From a virus: a DNA stretch of 64,000 bases. Shown one piece after another: positions 44,598-52,949 of this stretch (the first letter of the stretch is position 1; every line of letters starts with the position of its first letter). Under the pieces are notes generated by a model that was not told the origin of the DNA, did not search any database, and saw only the letters and a list, made by a program, of their open reading frames with translations. The stretch lies in the IMG/VR virus record IMGVR_UViG_3300005613_000001, positions 440,279 through 504,278 of that record; one strand, written 5' to 3'. The position numbers were made by a program, and so were the translations under genes.

Positions 44598-45629
44598 CTA
44601 TAAAACTACCAATTGCTCGGTTAAAACGCCTCGTTTTTGTAATGTGCTCCCAAACACTAACAATAATGAAGGCTCATATGTACCAGGCTGTTGATATACG
44701 TGTTCGGTAGCATGTATGTTGGGATCAAGTTCCACTTCTTTTTCAGTATCACCAAAAGCCCAATATCTCTGCATAATGTCCCCATCGGTTTGATCTACAA
44801 AACTAAATGTTGTTGGGGAAACGCCTAATTCCGCTGCCGTTTCTACAGAGTAAGCTTTGGAACCGCCATCTTTGGGAACAACATAAAAGAAAGGCTCTAT
44901 CTGTTCTTCATCTACAATTATATATGCCGCCTTGGTCGTTATTCCAGTTCCGCCCAGGTCCGTTACTACGTCTAACCTTACGGTATAATGACCTTCTGCT
45001 AAATAAGTATGACTTGGACTGCGCTCTGAAGATGTTGTGCCATCCCCAAAATCCCACAAAAATCGCAATGAATGACCTAATGTGAAATTGTGAAATGAAA
45101 CTTTTAGAGGCGGGGGTCCAACTACGGGGTGGGCTCTAAAAATAGCTCTAGGTGCTAACCATTTTTCTTCTAAAGCCTGAAGAATATAATTTAATGATCC
45201 TTCTGCTGGCTCATCTTCCACTCCTAAGTTTGTTTCAATGTTAACAAGTGCATCTCTTAATGCATTGTGATGCTCGGCCATTACCCCATGAATGACGGGA
45301 CTTCCAATAGACCACCTATTTTGACGAGTTTTAGCAAAACCACGGTGTAAATCAGAAAAAACCCCATTAGTTCTAGAATCATACCAAATTAACTCATGAC
45401 TCCCCGGAACGCCTGGTTCTGTTCCTATGCGTAATAATCCCTTTTGAGGGAAAGCTGAGGCATCATTAACAATTATTCGTGATCCTGTAAAGCTTAGAGT
45501 TTGTTTTAGGGTTGTTTGCGCATTATTAGTAACAATATGCAAATCGTCCCGGTCGTCTACAACCTCGGGATAAACAGACAAATCTCCTATCGTATATCCG
45601 TCGTCAAGGGATGAAATCTTCTCTACCAT
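44598..45629 (-). CDS. PKD-domain virion protein
   Basis: A 343-residue protein. Residues 1-150 carry the shared module (GVMAEHHNALRDALVNIETN near residue 120; before it, IIVNDASAFPQKGLLRIG and ELIWYD, as in many phage structural proteins). Two PKD domains follow: FLWDFGDGTTSSERSPSHTY with HYTVRLDVV, and RYWAFGDTEKEV with PGTYEPSLLL. The start overlaps a GATAAATAGGAG sequence in which late-promoter-like box and ribosome site run together. It is the first of three paralogous fibre-region genes (44598, 42179, 38190). Confidence 0.68.
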   Translation of the reverse strand: MVEKISSLDDGYTIGDLSVYPEVVDDRDDLHIVTNNAQTTLKQTLSFTGSRIIVNDASAFPQKGLLRIGTEPGVPGSHELIWYDSRTNGVFSDLHRGFAKTRQNRWSIGSPVIHGVMAEHHNALRDALVNIETNLGVEDEPAEGSLNYILQALEEKWLAPRAIFRAHPVVGPPPLKVSFHNFTLGHSLRFLWDFGDGTTSSERSPSHTYLAEGHYTVRLDVVTDLGGTGITTKAAYIIVDEEQIEPFFYVVPKDGGSKAYSVETAAELGVSPTTFSFVDQTDGDIMQRYWAFGDTEKEVELDPNIHATEHVYQQPGTYEPSLLLVFGSTLQKRGVLTEQLVVL

Positions 45630-45637
45630 TATAACTC

Positions 45638-46333
45638 CTATTTATCATGCTTTTCCAGGCTTTTTTTAAGTTTCTGATCTTGCTTCACATGCATGAGTTG
45701 AACCTTTTCTATTATATTTACCAATTCTTTTTTAATTGGCGCATCATCATTTAAAGATAAAATGGTTTTAGCTAATTCTACATCAATTGGATGATGCAAT
45801 AGCAGCCTCAAATTCATATCTTGACGGAGGCGTTCATCCCAGTATTGCTTTTGAGATTCTAGGTCGTCAAAAGGCTTTAAAGGCTCTATTTTCTGCAATT
45901 CCTCTAAAGTCCGTAGGAACCATTCGGACTCTTCTGTGGTTTCTTTCATTCTCACTTTCAACTCAGAAATAGAACTATTAACTGCATCCATGTGCCTGTT
46001 AAATTTTCTTAATTTAATAGCAGATTCATCAAGATGTAGCCTATTTTCATCATCTGAATAGGGCAAAGTCTCTTTTACCTTCTCCTCGGTCATTTTTTGC
46101 CTTCTTATCTCAATTTCCAACAACTCCTTCTGATCTTGGCTTTCTGCGATCTCCCGACGTAGATTTTCAAGAGTATCCTTCCTGGTCCGTATTTCCCTAA
46201 TGCATTGCCACATCTTACTTTGTAACGTAGGCTCTTTATTTACAATGAAATGTTGAAGCTGAAAGAAGCTCATCCGATTAACAATATCGTTTTCTAAGAC
46301 CTTATTCATCTCGGTTACTATATCTCTTGACAT
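45638..46333 (-). CDS. Coiled-coil protein, probably virion-associated
   Basis: A 231-residue, almost entirely helical protein with long heptad-like stretches at about 45-85 (RKDTLENLRREIAESQDQKE) and 105-140 (LRKFNRHMDAVNSSISELKV). An N-terminal helix (VTEMNKVLENDIVNRMSFF) has the look of a phage tail or neck component. No family is recognised. It stops 8 nt before the start of the PKD gene downstream. GAG or AAAGGAG lies before its start in the divergent region with the gene at 46385. Confidence 0.55.
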   Translation of the reverse strand: MSRDIVTEMNKVLENDIVNRMSFFQLQHFIVNKEPTLQSKMWQCIREIRTRKDTLENLRREIAESQDQKELLEIEIRRQKMTEEKVKETLPYSDDENRLHLDESAIKLRKFNRHMDAVNSSISELKVRMKETTEESEWFLRTLEELQKIEPLKPFDDLESQKQYWDERLRQDMNLRLLLHHPIDVELAKTILSLNDDAPIKKELVNIIEKVQLMHVKQDQKLKKSLEKHDK

Positions 46334-46384
46334 TTTATTCTCCTTTGGTAATAATAGAGTTGGGCATATTCAGAAAGGAAGGGA

Positions 46385-46966
46385 ATGACAGGATTACTCA
46401 AGCGTTTTAATTGCCTTACTAGCAAACTCACCGAGTCCGTAGTGCCGCCGACAAGCGTTTTACAAGGCAAACGTGGATACCTTAGCGGACCCATTGAAAA
46501 TGATGCTACAAACTTTAACTGGCGAGTAGAACCACTTAGAGTTTTGCGTGATGAATTCAAAATTAACATGTTTGATCCTCATGCTGATCCCAAACAACAA
46601 TGGGTTCCAATTTTAAGAGAGGCAAGAGATAAAAGGGATTACGGAAAAATAGCCCATATCGCTAGAGATTTTGTTAGAAAAGACCTAGCAATGGTAGATC
46701 GTTCTGACCTCTTAATTGCCTATCTACCTCGCAATGTTTATACAACTGGCACTCATCATGAAGTGATTAATAGCGATAGCGCTAAAAAACCTACACTTTT
46801 GATCTGTCCAGAAGGGAAGGAACACATTCCAATTTGGTATCACGGGTTTATTCCTCACGAATTTATGTTTGGTAGTTGGGAAAGTCTGTATGAGTATTTA
46901 AGGGAAGTTAATGAGTGCAAACATACGGAAAATCGTAGGTGGCATTTCGTCTATGGGTTAATCTGA
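46385..46966 (+). CDS. Nucleoside 2-deoxyribosyltransferase-like protein
   Basis: A 193-residue protein. RGYLSGPIEN (residues 30-39), then FDPHADPKQQW, KDLAMVDRSDLLIAYLP (about 98-114) and TTGTHHEVINSDSAKKPTLL match the nucleoside 2-deoxyribosyltransferase fold: the S-G-P-I loop, the D-x-x-D-x-x-I strand and the GTxxEx helix carrying the nucleophilic Glu. The family exchanges bases on deoxynucleosides, or hydrolyses modified nucleotides. GGAAGG lies 3-8 nt upstream. Together with the nucleoside hydrolase (18789) and MazG-like gene it suggests phage control of nucleoside pools. It is the only plus gene between 37 and 64 kb. Confidence 0.7.
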   Translation: MTGLLKRFNCLTSKLTESVVPPTSVLQGKRGYLSGPIENDATNFNWRVEPLRVLRDEFKINMFDPHADPKQQWVPILREARDKRDYGKIAHIARDFVRKDLAMVDRSDLLIAYLPRNVYTTGTHHEVINSDSAKKPTLLICPEGKEHIPIWYHGFIPHEFMFGSWESLYEYLREVNECKHTENRRWHFVYGLI

Positions 46967-47332
46967 TTTTGCCCAACTGACAGTTACATATTCATATTCT
47001 TTTATACTTAAAGTTACGTCAGTAAAATGACAATAACCTATAACACCAGAAAATTCAGCCACTAGAAGCACGTCTTTATAATAATAATTTATAACTGCCT
47101 TCCCTGCTTTGCTATAATACACAAACTCCAATTCAGATACCTCTGTGGCGTCAGTGCTTATTTTAAACGCCTCTCTAATTTCAACATTTTCAACTTTAAA
47201 TGTGCGATTATTAAATGGACTAATAGGTTGAATTTGAACGGGTTCAAAAACTATCTTTTTGTTTTTGAACCCAGTTGCCATCCAACAATCTTTAGGCTTA
47301 TCTGCTATTCTTTCTAACCAATAATTCTTCAT
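46958..47332 (-). CDS. Hypothetical protein with MKNYWLE N-terminus
   Basis: A 124-residue protein starting at 47332, where AAAGG precedes the ATG by 6 nt and the ATGA overlap links it to the upstream gene; a longer in-frame start at 47398 would run through that gene. MKNYWLERIADKPKDCW resembles the start of the upstream gene (MKNHWLEKIKDK). The rest is beta-rich (VFEPVQIQPISPFNNRTFKV) and may be a small virion domain. Convergent with 46385. Confidence 0.55.
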   Translation of the reverse strand: MKNYWLERIADKPKDCWMATGFKNKKIVFEPVQIQPISPFNNRTFKVENVEIREAFKISTDATEVSELEFVYYSKAGKAVINYYYKDVLLVAEFSGVIGYCHFTDVTLSIKEYEYVTVSWAKSD

Positions 47333-47547
47333 ACCGGACCTTTCGGACCCTTTACCCCTTTTGGCCCTTTGGGGCAAGTGTGTCCTCTTAATTGCCAAGC
47401 ATCTTTTACTTGAGTTGTATCTAATATTTTCTTAAGATGCTTAGCAAAAGATTCTAAATCTTTATGGTGTGACAAATCATGCATCTGTGCTGCTTTTTTC
47501 TTTAACAATTCTTTATCTTTAATCTTTTCTAACCAATGATTTTTCAT
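47329..47547 (-). CDS. Small protein with a collagen-like C-terminal tail
   Basis: A 72-residue protein: MKNHWLEKIKDKELLKKKAA, then a helical region (FAKHLKKILDTTQVKDAW) and the tail CPKGPKGVKGPKGPV with four Gly-x-x-type triplets. Its N-terminus is closely related to the next gene. It overlaps neighbours by 4 nt on both sides. It may be an adaptor with a short triple-helix tail; unknown. Confidence 0.55.
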   Translation of the reverse strand: MKNHWLEKIKDKELLKKKAAQMHDLSHHKDLESFAKHLKKILDTTQVKDAWQLRGHTCPKGPKGVKGPKGPV

Positions 47548-48071
47548 AGGATAGCTGCTCCCAAAATAGCCTTAAATTTAGTTTTACATGACGCGGTGGC
47601 AATTAAAGCCCATCTTTCTTTACACTGTTCAATCTGGCCCTGTTCTTGAAATGGCCCTGCTTTTTTAAATGTTTTCTTATTTATACACAATCCATTCAAT
47701 GTGGCCTGCTTAAAATTTGAAATTCTATCTACAATGGGGAATAATACGTCCGCCTCGTTTGTTGCGAATCTTGAATACTTTACAGGCAAATTGCGGCGTA
47801 TCCAAGTGCCTGCCATTGTAAATATCCCCCAATTAGACGGCACATTTCGCATACCCGTGTTTAACAATGAGGTAATGGTGTCCTTAGCTCGGAAAACAGG
47901 GCATATTGCTTTCATTTCATTAACAACATCTGCTTTGAAATTATTCGGGATCACAGCGATAAAATCATTGGGATAGCCTAATTTCAAAGATTTAACTGTA
48001 CTTTGAAGTAAAATAGCATTTGGTTCAGTGCATAATATAATGAAGCTGAACTCTTCACTCTTAAATGGCAT
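47544..48071 (-). CDS. Glycosyltransferase-like protein (GT-A type fragment)
   Basis: A 175-residue protein with FSFIILCTEPNAILLQSTVK at the N-terminus, followed by DFIAVIPNNFKADVVNEM, GMRNVPSNWGIFTMAGTWI (a likely D/T-x-D-region equivalent: 'fTMAGTWI') and NGLCINKKTFKKAGPF. This matches the outline of GT2-like domains in phages: a Rossmann-type start and the G-x-F-E/K-x-x-G loop. The usual DxD motif is not visible, so activity is uncertain. It lies in the baseplate-fibre run between structural genes. Confidence 0.55.
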   Translation of the reverse strand: MPFKSEEFSFIILCTEPNAILLQSTVKSLKLGYPNDFIAVIPNNFKADVVNEMKAICPVFRAKDTITSLLNTGMRNVPSNWGIFTMAGTWIRRNLPVKYSRFATNEADVLFPIVDRISNFKQATLNGLCINKKTFKKAGPFQEQGQIEQCKERWALIATASCKTKFKAILGAAIL

Positions 48072-48086
48072 CTATTATCTCTTTAC

Positions 48087-48854
48087 TTATAACTGCACAT
48101 CAAAATCAATTCTAATTACATCACTGGCTGTGATTGCTGTATCTAATTTAAACGTCCCTGCGGCAGCGGTAGGGGTGAACTTATTTAAAGTCCAAGCATC
48201 GGTGGGTAATTCGCCTGGAACATATATGGCTTCATCTTCGCCTAATCTGGTTCCATTAATGTAGACTCTAAGGCTTCCTGTCATATATGGAGTGCTAACA
48301 GAATTTACCTTATAATTCTTGTAGTTGGAAACATGAACAGGCTGTATGTCATAATAATGTCTATGAATTGCTGTTAATGGGAAATTTAAATCCAAGTACA
48401 TCTTGCCTGTCTGGTATCGCCAAGCGGTGCTAACGGAATCTGCCATTACTACCGTACCATTCTCAAAAAGCACCGGCGTATTAGAAGCCCCTGCTGTCTC
48501 AAAGTTAAATTCAATTAAATTAGATTCATCTTCAATCAAAGTGAGCTTATCCCGCTCAGCACTCAGCATTCTGACATATGTGGAACTATCAGTGTGTTCT
48601 TCAATATCATGTAATGCCGCATCCACAGCACTTGTCTTTAAAGCACCACTATCCTGTAGAGAGGCAGAAAGTCTAGCGTTCACGCTACTTGCTGAACCAT
48701 GAGCACCATCTAGCTCATTGCGGTTTGTATCTACAGCGTTATTAATAATAGTTTGTCTGCCCAGGATGTTACGAAGGGGCATATTGTCAAATTCATGACG
48801 GTAGGGCATTAAGCCTGTGTAATATACTTCTGGAATAGAATAAATATTTGGCAT
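48087..48854 (-). CDS. Putative tail or fibre structural protein
   Basis: A 255-residue protein. The opening (IPEVYYTGLMPYRHEFDNMP; LRNILGRQTIINNAVDTNR), then GSASSVNARLSASLQDSG, LKTSAVDAALHDIEEH and VRMLSAERDKLTLIEDES follow a layout common to phage tail-fibre-region proteins, with a helical dimerisation region followed by beta domains. The C-terminal half is beta-type (VYINGTRLGEDEAIYVPG). It is placed among the baseplate genes, so a baseplate fibre or short tail fibre component is likely. Confidence 0.62.
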   Translation of the reverse strand: MPNIYSIPEVYYTGLMPYRHEFDNMPLRNILGRQTIINNAVDTNRNELDGAHGSASSVNARLSASLQDSGALKTSAVDAALHDIEEHTDSSTYVRMLSAERDKLTLIEDESNLIEFNFETAGASNTPVLFENGTVVMADSVSTAWRYQTGKMYLDLNFPLTAIHRHYYDIQPVHVSNYKNYKVNSVSTPYMTGSLRVYINGTRLGEDEAIYVPGELPTDAWTLNKFTPTAAAGTFKLDTAITASDVIRIDFDVQL

Positions 48855-48918
48855 TATTTCCTCACAATTTCCCTTATGCGATCAAGATTATATAGCCCTA
48901 CATTGCCAAAGATTTGCT

Positions 48919-49215
48919 TCAATCAAAATCATCTTTATTGGGTGTCATAATTAAAAGTGACTCGGTGGCCTTCCAATTAAAGTAATAAGTCTTGCCTTCT
49001 ATGGTCAGGGGCACTACTTCTCCCGCTGAAAGTGTAGTATGGGTACTTGCTAAATCTTCATCTATTACTACAATGTTAATTTTGGAATTTAATGTAGGGC
49101 CTACTAATTCAGATTTATTTTTGCCATCTTCTATAAATTCAACGACTACAAAAATGTAGCCTATCACACAAAGTAGCCCTACTACAACTAATGACCAAAA
49201 GATCATCCTATGCAT
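48919..49215 (-). CDS. Membrane-anchored protein, unknown
   Basis: A 98-residue protein. The start at 49215 (MHRMIFW) is preferred over 49227 because GAGGCG then lies about 5 nt upstream. One N-terminal hydrophobic segment (RMIFWSLVVVGLLCVIGYIFVV) is followed by a beta-type exported domain (SKINIVVIDEDLASTHTT; TIEGKTYYFNWKATESLLIM). It sits among baseplate genes but looks like a host-membrane protein, possibly for superinfection control (inference). Confidence 0.55.
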   Translation of the reverse strand: MHRMIFWSLVVVGLLCVIGYIFVVVEFIEDGKNKSELVGPTLNSKINIVVIDEDLASTHTTLSAGEVVPLTIEGKTYYFNWKATESLLIMTPNKDDFD

Positions 49216-49234
49216 TGATCGCCTCATTTATTTC

Positions 49235-49702
49235 TTAAACAAAATTCAATCGCCAATTCCAGGTAATTTGCATTTGGTTGGTTTTGGTAAGATCGGGGAA
49301 AGTAACCATACTGTATAGTTGGCCGTTTTGCATTCGGAGAGCCATTTCATTTAATATGGCTGAATTAGCTTCTGTAAAACTAATCACGGAGGTAAAAATC
49401 ACTTGTGTTTCATCTCTGCTTGCAATTACAGATTTGGAGAGTTCCGTAACGCCAAACAAACCTGTACGGCTAGCTGCCACAAATTTTTGAACACCACCAC
49501 TTGCACCATTTGTCCCAAAAATCATTTGGGAAATATAGAAGTCATAAGTATCATCTACTTCATTTGCTAGTGATTTCGCCAAGGCAATACGACCGTTGCG
49601 AAGAATGGTATTTTTGAAGGTTTTAACTTCCTTTCGCCCATCACGATAATCAATAATTCGTTCTATTGTGCCCTCGGGCTGTATCTGTTCATTAACGTTC
49701 AT
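49235..49702 (-). CDS. Baseplate-region structural protein
   Basis: A 155-residue protein. The start at 49702 overlaps the stop of the upstream gene (ATGA) and has AAGGAGA 3-9 nt before it; a longer start at 49735 would enter the upstream gene. IERIIDYRDGRKEVKTFKN, then ILRNGRIALAKSLAN and QMIFGTNGASGG, with MEMALRMQNGQLYSMVTF-like end, have the layout of small phage virion proteins (see also 16103). No enzyme motif. Confidence 0.6.
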   Translation of the reverse strand: MNVNEQIQPEGTIERIIDYRDGRKEVKTFKNTILRNGRIALAKSLANEVDDTYDFYISQMIFGTNGASGGVQKFVAASRTGLFGVTELSKSVIASRDETQVIFTSVISFTEANSAILNEMALRMQNGQLYSMVTFPDLTKTNQMQITWNWRLNFV

Positions 49703-52700
49703 ATTTCTCCTTTTTCTTCTAAGCCGCTTGCCCACTCAATATTGAATGAAATATCCTCGGATTGCTGAATAGTCTCAACAATTTCATCTTTGTTTGCGGC
49801 ATTTAACATTGCAGCCTTAAATGCCATAGGGGCTGCTGTTTCCACAGTATTTACAATGATATCTTTACCCCTTCTATCTACGAAATCAAATGCATGTCCC
49901 GGTCCTGCCGGATCTCTTTGTGGTCGCACGGTCAAGTCCTCTTTCATTGCTTTATAAATAGTAAAATCTGTATTAGCCACCCCAGCGGTTCCCCAAACTT
50001 GAGCAGGACCGCCAAGAGTAATTTCTGTTCCATTTATGTCATTAATAACAAAATAATCTGCATCAACATAAAGTAGAAAGTCTTCTTTAAAATGCCCATC
50101 GCTAAATGGCGGAGTCCATTCGGTTGAAGGGGCATCTGTTCCCGTGCCTTGTTCTAAGAACCCACCATCTTCCCAAGGGTATCCTGGCGCACTAGCTCCG
50201 TTCTGGATATTTAGATTAGTTTCATAATTTGTACTTGTAGTAAGTGTAGCACCGGAATATGCCACATACCCCACTTCATTATCTACCAATCTACGATATA
50301 CGCTAATTGCGCCCGCACCAGCGACTCCGTTGTAATCCATATAAAGGGTCTTAGAGGCTCCCTCTTCAAATCCTATAACTTCATATTCAGAACCGCCCCA
50401 AACTACGTAATCCCCAATATTAATTAAAATTCTAATATCAGACGTTGCGGCATCTGTGATTACAACCTTGCCCCTTGCTGTTACCGTTAATGCCCCAGTT
50501 GTGCTTGTCGTAATAGGAACAGAACCATCATCTAGAAGGGTATAGGTTATTCCTGTGCCCGCTACACCACCATCATCTATCAATAGTGTGCCATCTGGAA
50601 GGGTGGTAAGAATGGTATAAGTGGAAGCACCTATTTTAATCTCCCATGCTCCTCCGCTGTAGTCTGCATCATTATCTACATCCCACTGTGTCTTTACTCC
50701 CAATAATCCAAAATTAACAGAGGCGTCAGAGAAGTTATTGACATCATCGCGTGAAATGGTATTCACGGCGTTGGTATAAACAATATTGGATAGCCTGAAT
50801 GTAAATTCGCCTGTGCGAAAAGGACTTTCAGAGATCGTATCAGGACTAGCTGGGTCAATCCATATTGTATTTTTAGTTGGTTCTCCTGAGACTGTGTAAG
50901 TTCCCGCCCTACCAATAGCCGGAGCTAAAATTTCAAGCACATTATCATTAGTTCCTGCCACATAGGCAGCAGGATCATTAATGTATGTGGAATTATTAAA
51001 ATTAAGCTCTTGGAAATCTACATTAGGCGCATAAAGAACAATGTGATCGTTACTTACAGTACCCTTCACACCTGTCACCACGGCCCGCAAATCAGCGGTC
51101 TCAGTTCTTTTGACCATTTCAGGTGGCATCTCCCACATATTGTGTTCCATTGATCTACTAAAGATGGTTTGAGCCGTACCACAATAAACATTTTCATCTA
51201 CAGCTACCGTAACCAAAGCTTCAACTTCCTCCACACCGCAGTTTACAAACTCTTCAACTCCCCCGGAGAAATTCATAGTATGAAGAACGGCATGAAATGG
51301 CTTAAATTCATCTATAATTGATAATGCTTCAATAATCCTATCATCTGACAAACTCTCAATTTCAATATCTACTGTAAATTTGCTACCCAAACATTTCGTA
51401 CAGCAGTCTAAGAAGTCTTTGTCAATATCACAAGGGTCAGTTGAATCCCTTAAACTACCATTATACTCCTCCATATTGTAAATATTTTCTGAGAACGGGA
51501 ACTCAGTTCTTATCTGACCAAAAACAACTGCCGGAGTGTAAGGTTGCCTGTCGGGTATGATAACGTCAAATAGAGGATCATCCTCCTCAATAACACGTAC
51601 ATTCCAGTTTTTCAACGGATATGTTTGATCCCTGAAATCTCTTTGATCGTCTAACGGTAATGTTCTAATATAATCCTCAATAGATTGTTGAGTGGCATTA
51701 GGAACGTTGTTTACTTCATACGTTATCTTTAAAAGGTCATCTTCTGCTAAAACAATGGGGCTCATAGAAAGTTGATGACCTACCCATGTCATCGTGGTTA
51801 CGCCATCCACTGTTACAAATGTAACGTAGTCTGATGTTAAATCAACAAAATCATCACTTCCCGCTGGGCGAATGGAAAGTTCAAAATTATTAGTATCAAT
51901 AGGCAAAATTGGGTTTTTGTCTAATGTGAATTCTGTTTGTCCATTGCTTGATACCAATAACCCTTCTACCCAAGTATAAGGAGAAACAACCTGCCAAAGT
52001 CTTGTTAATTTAGTCAAAACAATGTCTGCTTGTGCAAGTGCCTCTTCCAATGCTAAATATGTTCCTTTTCGCTTAAATAATGGAATGGACCTCTTGATCT
52101 GCCTCCTCCACAATGTAGGATCACCACTTCTAAGCTGAAGATTGAACATGTTTGCCAGCAAGTTTAAAAATGATTCATTGGTTACATTGGCATCCATTAA
52201 ATCAATTAGTTGATTGGCTAAATCTTCTACAAAAGTGAATCCTTTTGCTATCGCCCCATTAAAATTGTCTATAACTTCAGGTGTCAAATCATGGTCACCC
52301 AAGTAACTCTTAAACATTTGAGGCGTATATCTATCCAACAGAGTGTCATACTTGAGAGGATCAGTAAAATGCGTGGGAACAGCGGTAGTAATTTGTGTTG
52401 CGCCAAAAAGATCAAATTGTCGGTAATTTGTTGAAGTATCCCCGGCTACATTCACAGTCCAAGTCCAACAAACAAAATATTGTCCCTCTCGCCTTCCATC
52501 GGGCTCCCAAGTCAGTTGGAAAGTACCTGTGCTTGTTCTTTCTAAAATGGCATTATCTGTGTCGGTAGACAGCCAGGCGGGAAACAACTCGGTGCCAAAG
52601 TTATCAGAAGGGGTTGCTTCATTATAATAAAAAGTAGAGGCAACCACACTTTGTTCTGCATCTTGTCTTAACTTGGTTGCATTTTCAATATTATCAGCAG

Positions 52701-52938
52701 TTGGAGTCGTGCAAGCCAATTCTTCAGCAGCAATCGCAGCAGTTAGCTTGTCTTGATTGTAATTTTTAGATTCATGCTCTCTAAGGTTGCCACTAATAAA
52801 ATCCCTTTCAATGAAGTAGATTGTCACATTGTCAACTTTATATGGATCAACCAAACACCCATCGGTATCTGTTGTTTCTAAATCAATAAGCACTGTGTCC
52901 GCCATTGTAGGCGATTCATCAAGTGTTTTTATTGCCAT
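49699..52938 (-). CDS. Baseplate wedge/tail protein I-like (T4 gp7 / P2 gpI-like) large protein
   Basis: A 1079-residue protein. Residues about 200-300 (LLDRYTPQMFKSYLGD; NLLANMFNLQLRS; WRRQIKRSIPLFKRKG, TYLALEEAL) match the tail-protein-I domain of P2-like baseplates; residues 380-470 (IRTLPLDDQRDFRDQTYPLK) and a cysteine-containing segment (DFLDCCTKCLGS) follow. The long C-terminal part (about 560-1079) is beta-rich and repetitive (VVWGGSEYEVIGFEEGASK) and could be a fibre-attachment or receptor region. The position after the J-like gene is the same as in P2-type tail operons (J, I). It overlaps the next gene by 4 nt. Confidence 0.72.
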   Translation of the reverse strand: MAIKTLDESPTMADTVLIDLETTDTDGCLVDPYKVDNVTIYFIERDFISGNLREHESKNYNQDKLTAAIAAEELACTTPTADNIENATKLRQDAEQSVVASTFYYNEATPSDNFGTELFPAWLSTDTDNAILERTSTGTFQLTWEPDGRREGQYFVCWTWTVNVAGDTSTNYRQFDLFGATQITTAVPTHFTDPLKYDTLLDRYTPQMFKSYLGDHDLTPEVIDNFNGAIAKGFTFVEDLANQLIDLMDANVTNESFLNLLANMFNLQLRSGDPTLWRRQIKRSIPLFKRKGTYLALEEALAQADIVLTKLTRLWQVVSPYTWVEGLLVSSNGQTEFTLDKNPILPIDTNNFELSIRPAGSDDFVDLTSDYVTFVTVDGVTTMTWVGHQLSMSPIVLAEDDLLKITYEVNNVPNATQQSIEDYIRTLPLDDQRDFRDQTYPLKNWNVRVIEEDDPLFDVIIPDRQPYTPAVVFGQIRTEFPFSENIYNMEEYNGSLRDSTDPCDIDKDFLDCCTKCLGSKFTVDIEIESLSDDRIIEALSIIDEFKPFHAVLHTMNFSGGVEEFVNCGVEEVEALVTVAVDENVYCGTAQTIFSRSMEHNMWEMPPEMVKRTETADLRAVVTGVKGTVSNDHIVLYAPNVDFQELNFNNSTYINDPAAYVAGTNDNVLEILAPAIGRAGTYTVSGEPTKNTIWIDPASPDTISESPFRTGEFTFRLSNIVYTNAVNTISRDDVNNFSDASVNFGLLGVKTQWDVDNDADYSGGAWEIKIGASTYTILTTLPDGTLLIDDGGVAGTGITYTLLDDGSVPITTSTTGALTVTARGKVVITDAATSDIRILINIGDYVVWGGSEYEVIGFEEGASKTLYMDYNGVAGAGAISVYRRLVDNEVGYVAYSGATLTTSTNYETNLNIQNGASAPGYPWEDGGFLEQGTGTDAPSTEWTPPFSDGHFKEDFLLYVDADYFVINDINGTEITLGGPAQVWGTAGVANTDFTIYKAMKEDLTVRPQRDPAGPGHAFDFVDRRGKDIIVNTVETAAPMAFKAAMLNAANKDEIVETIQQSEDISFNIEWASGLEEKGEI

Positions 52939-52949
52939 ATTTTTCTCCG

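Noticed and set aside
46318-46569. Minus-strand 83-codon frame upstream of the coiled-coil gene
   Set aside because: Overlaps the well-supported deoxyribosyltransferase-like gene on the plus strand, with no ribosome site and no sensible composition.
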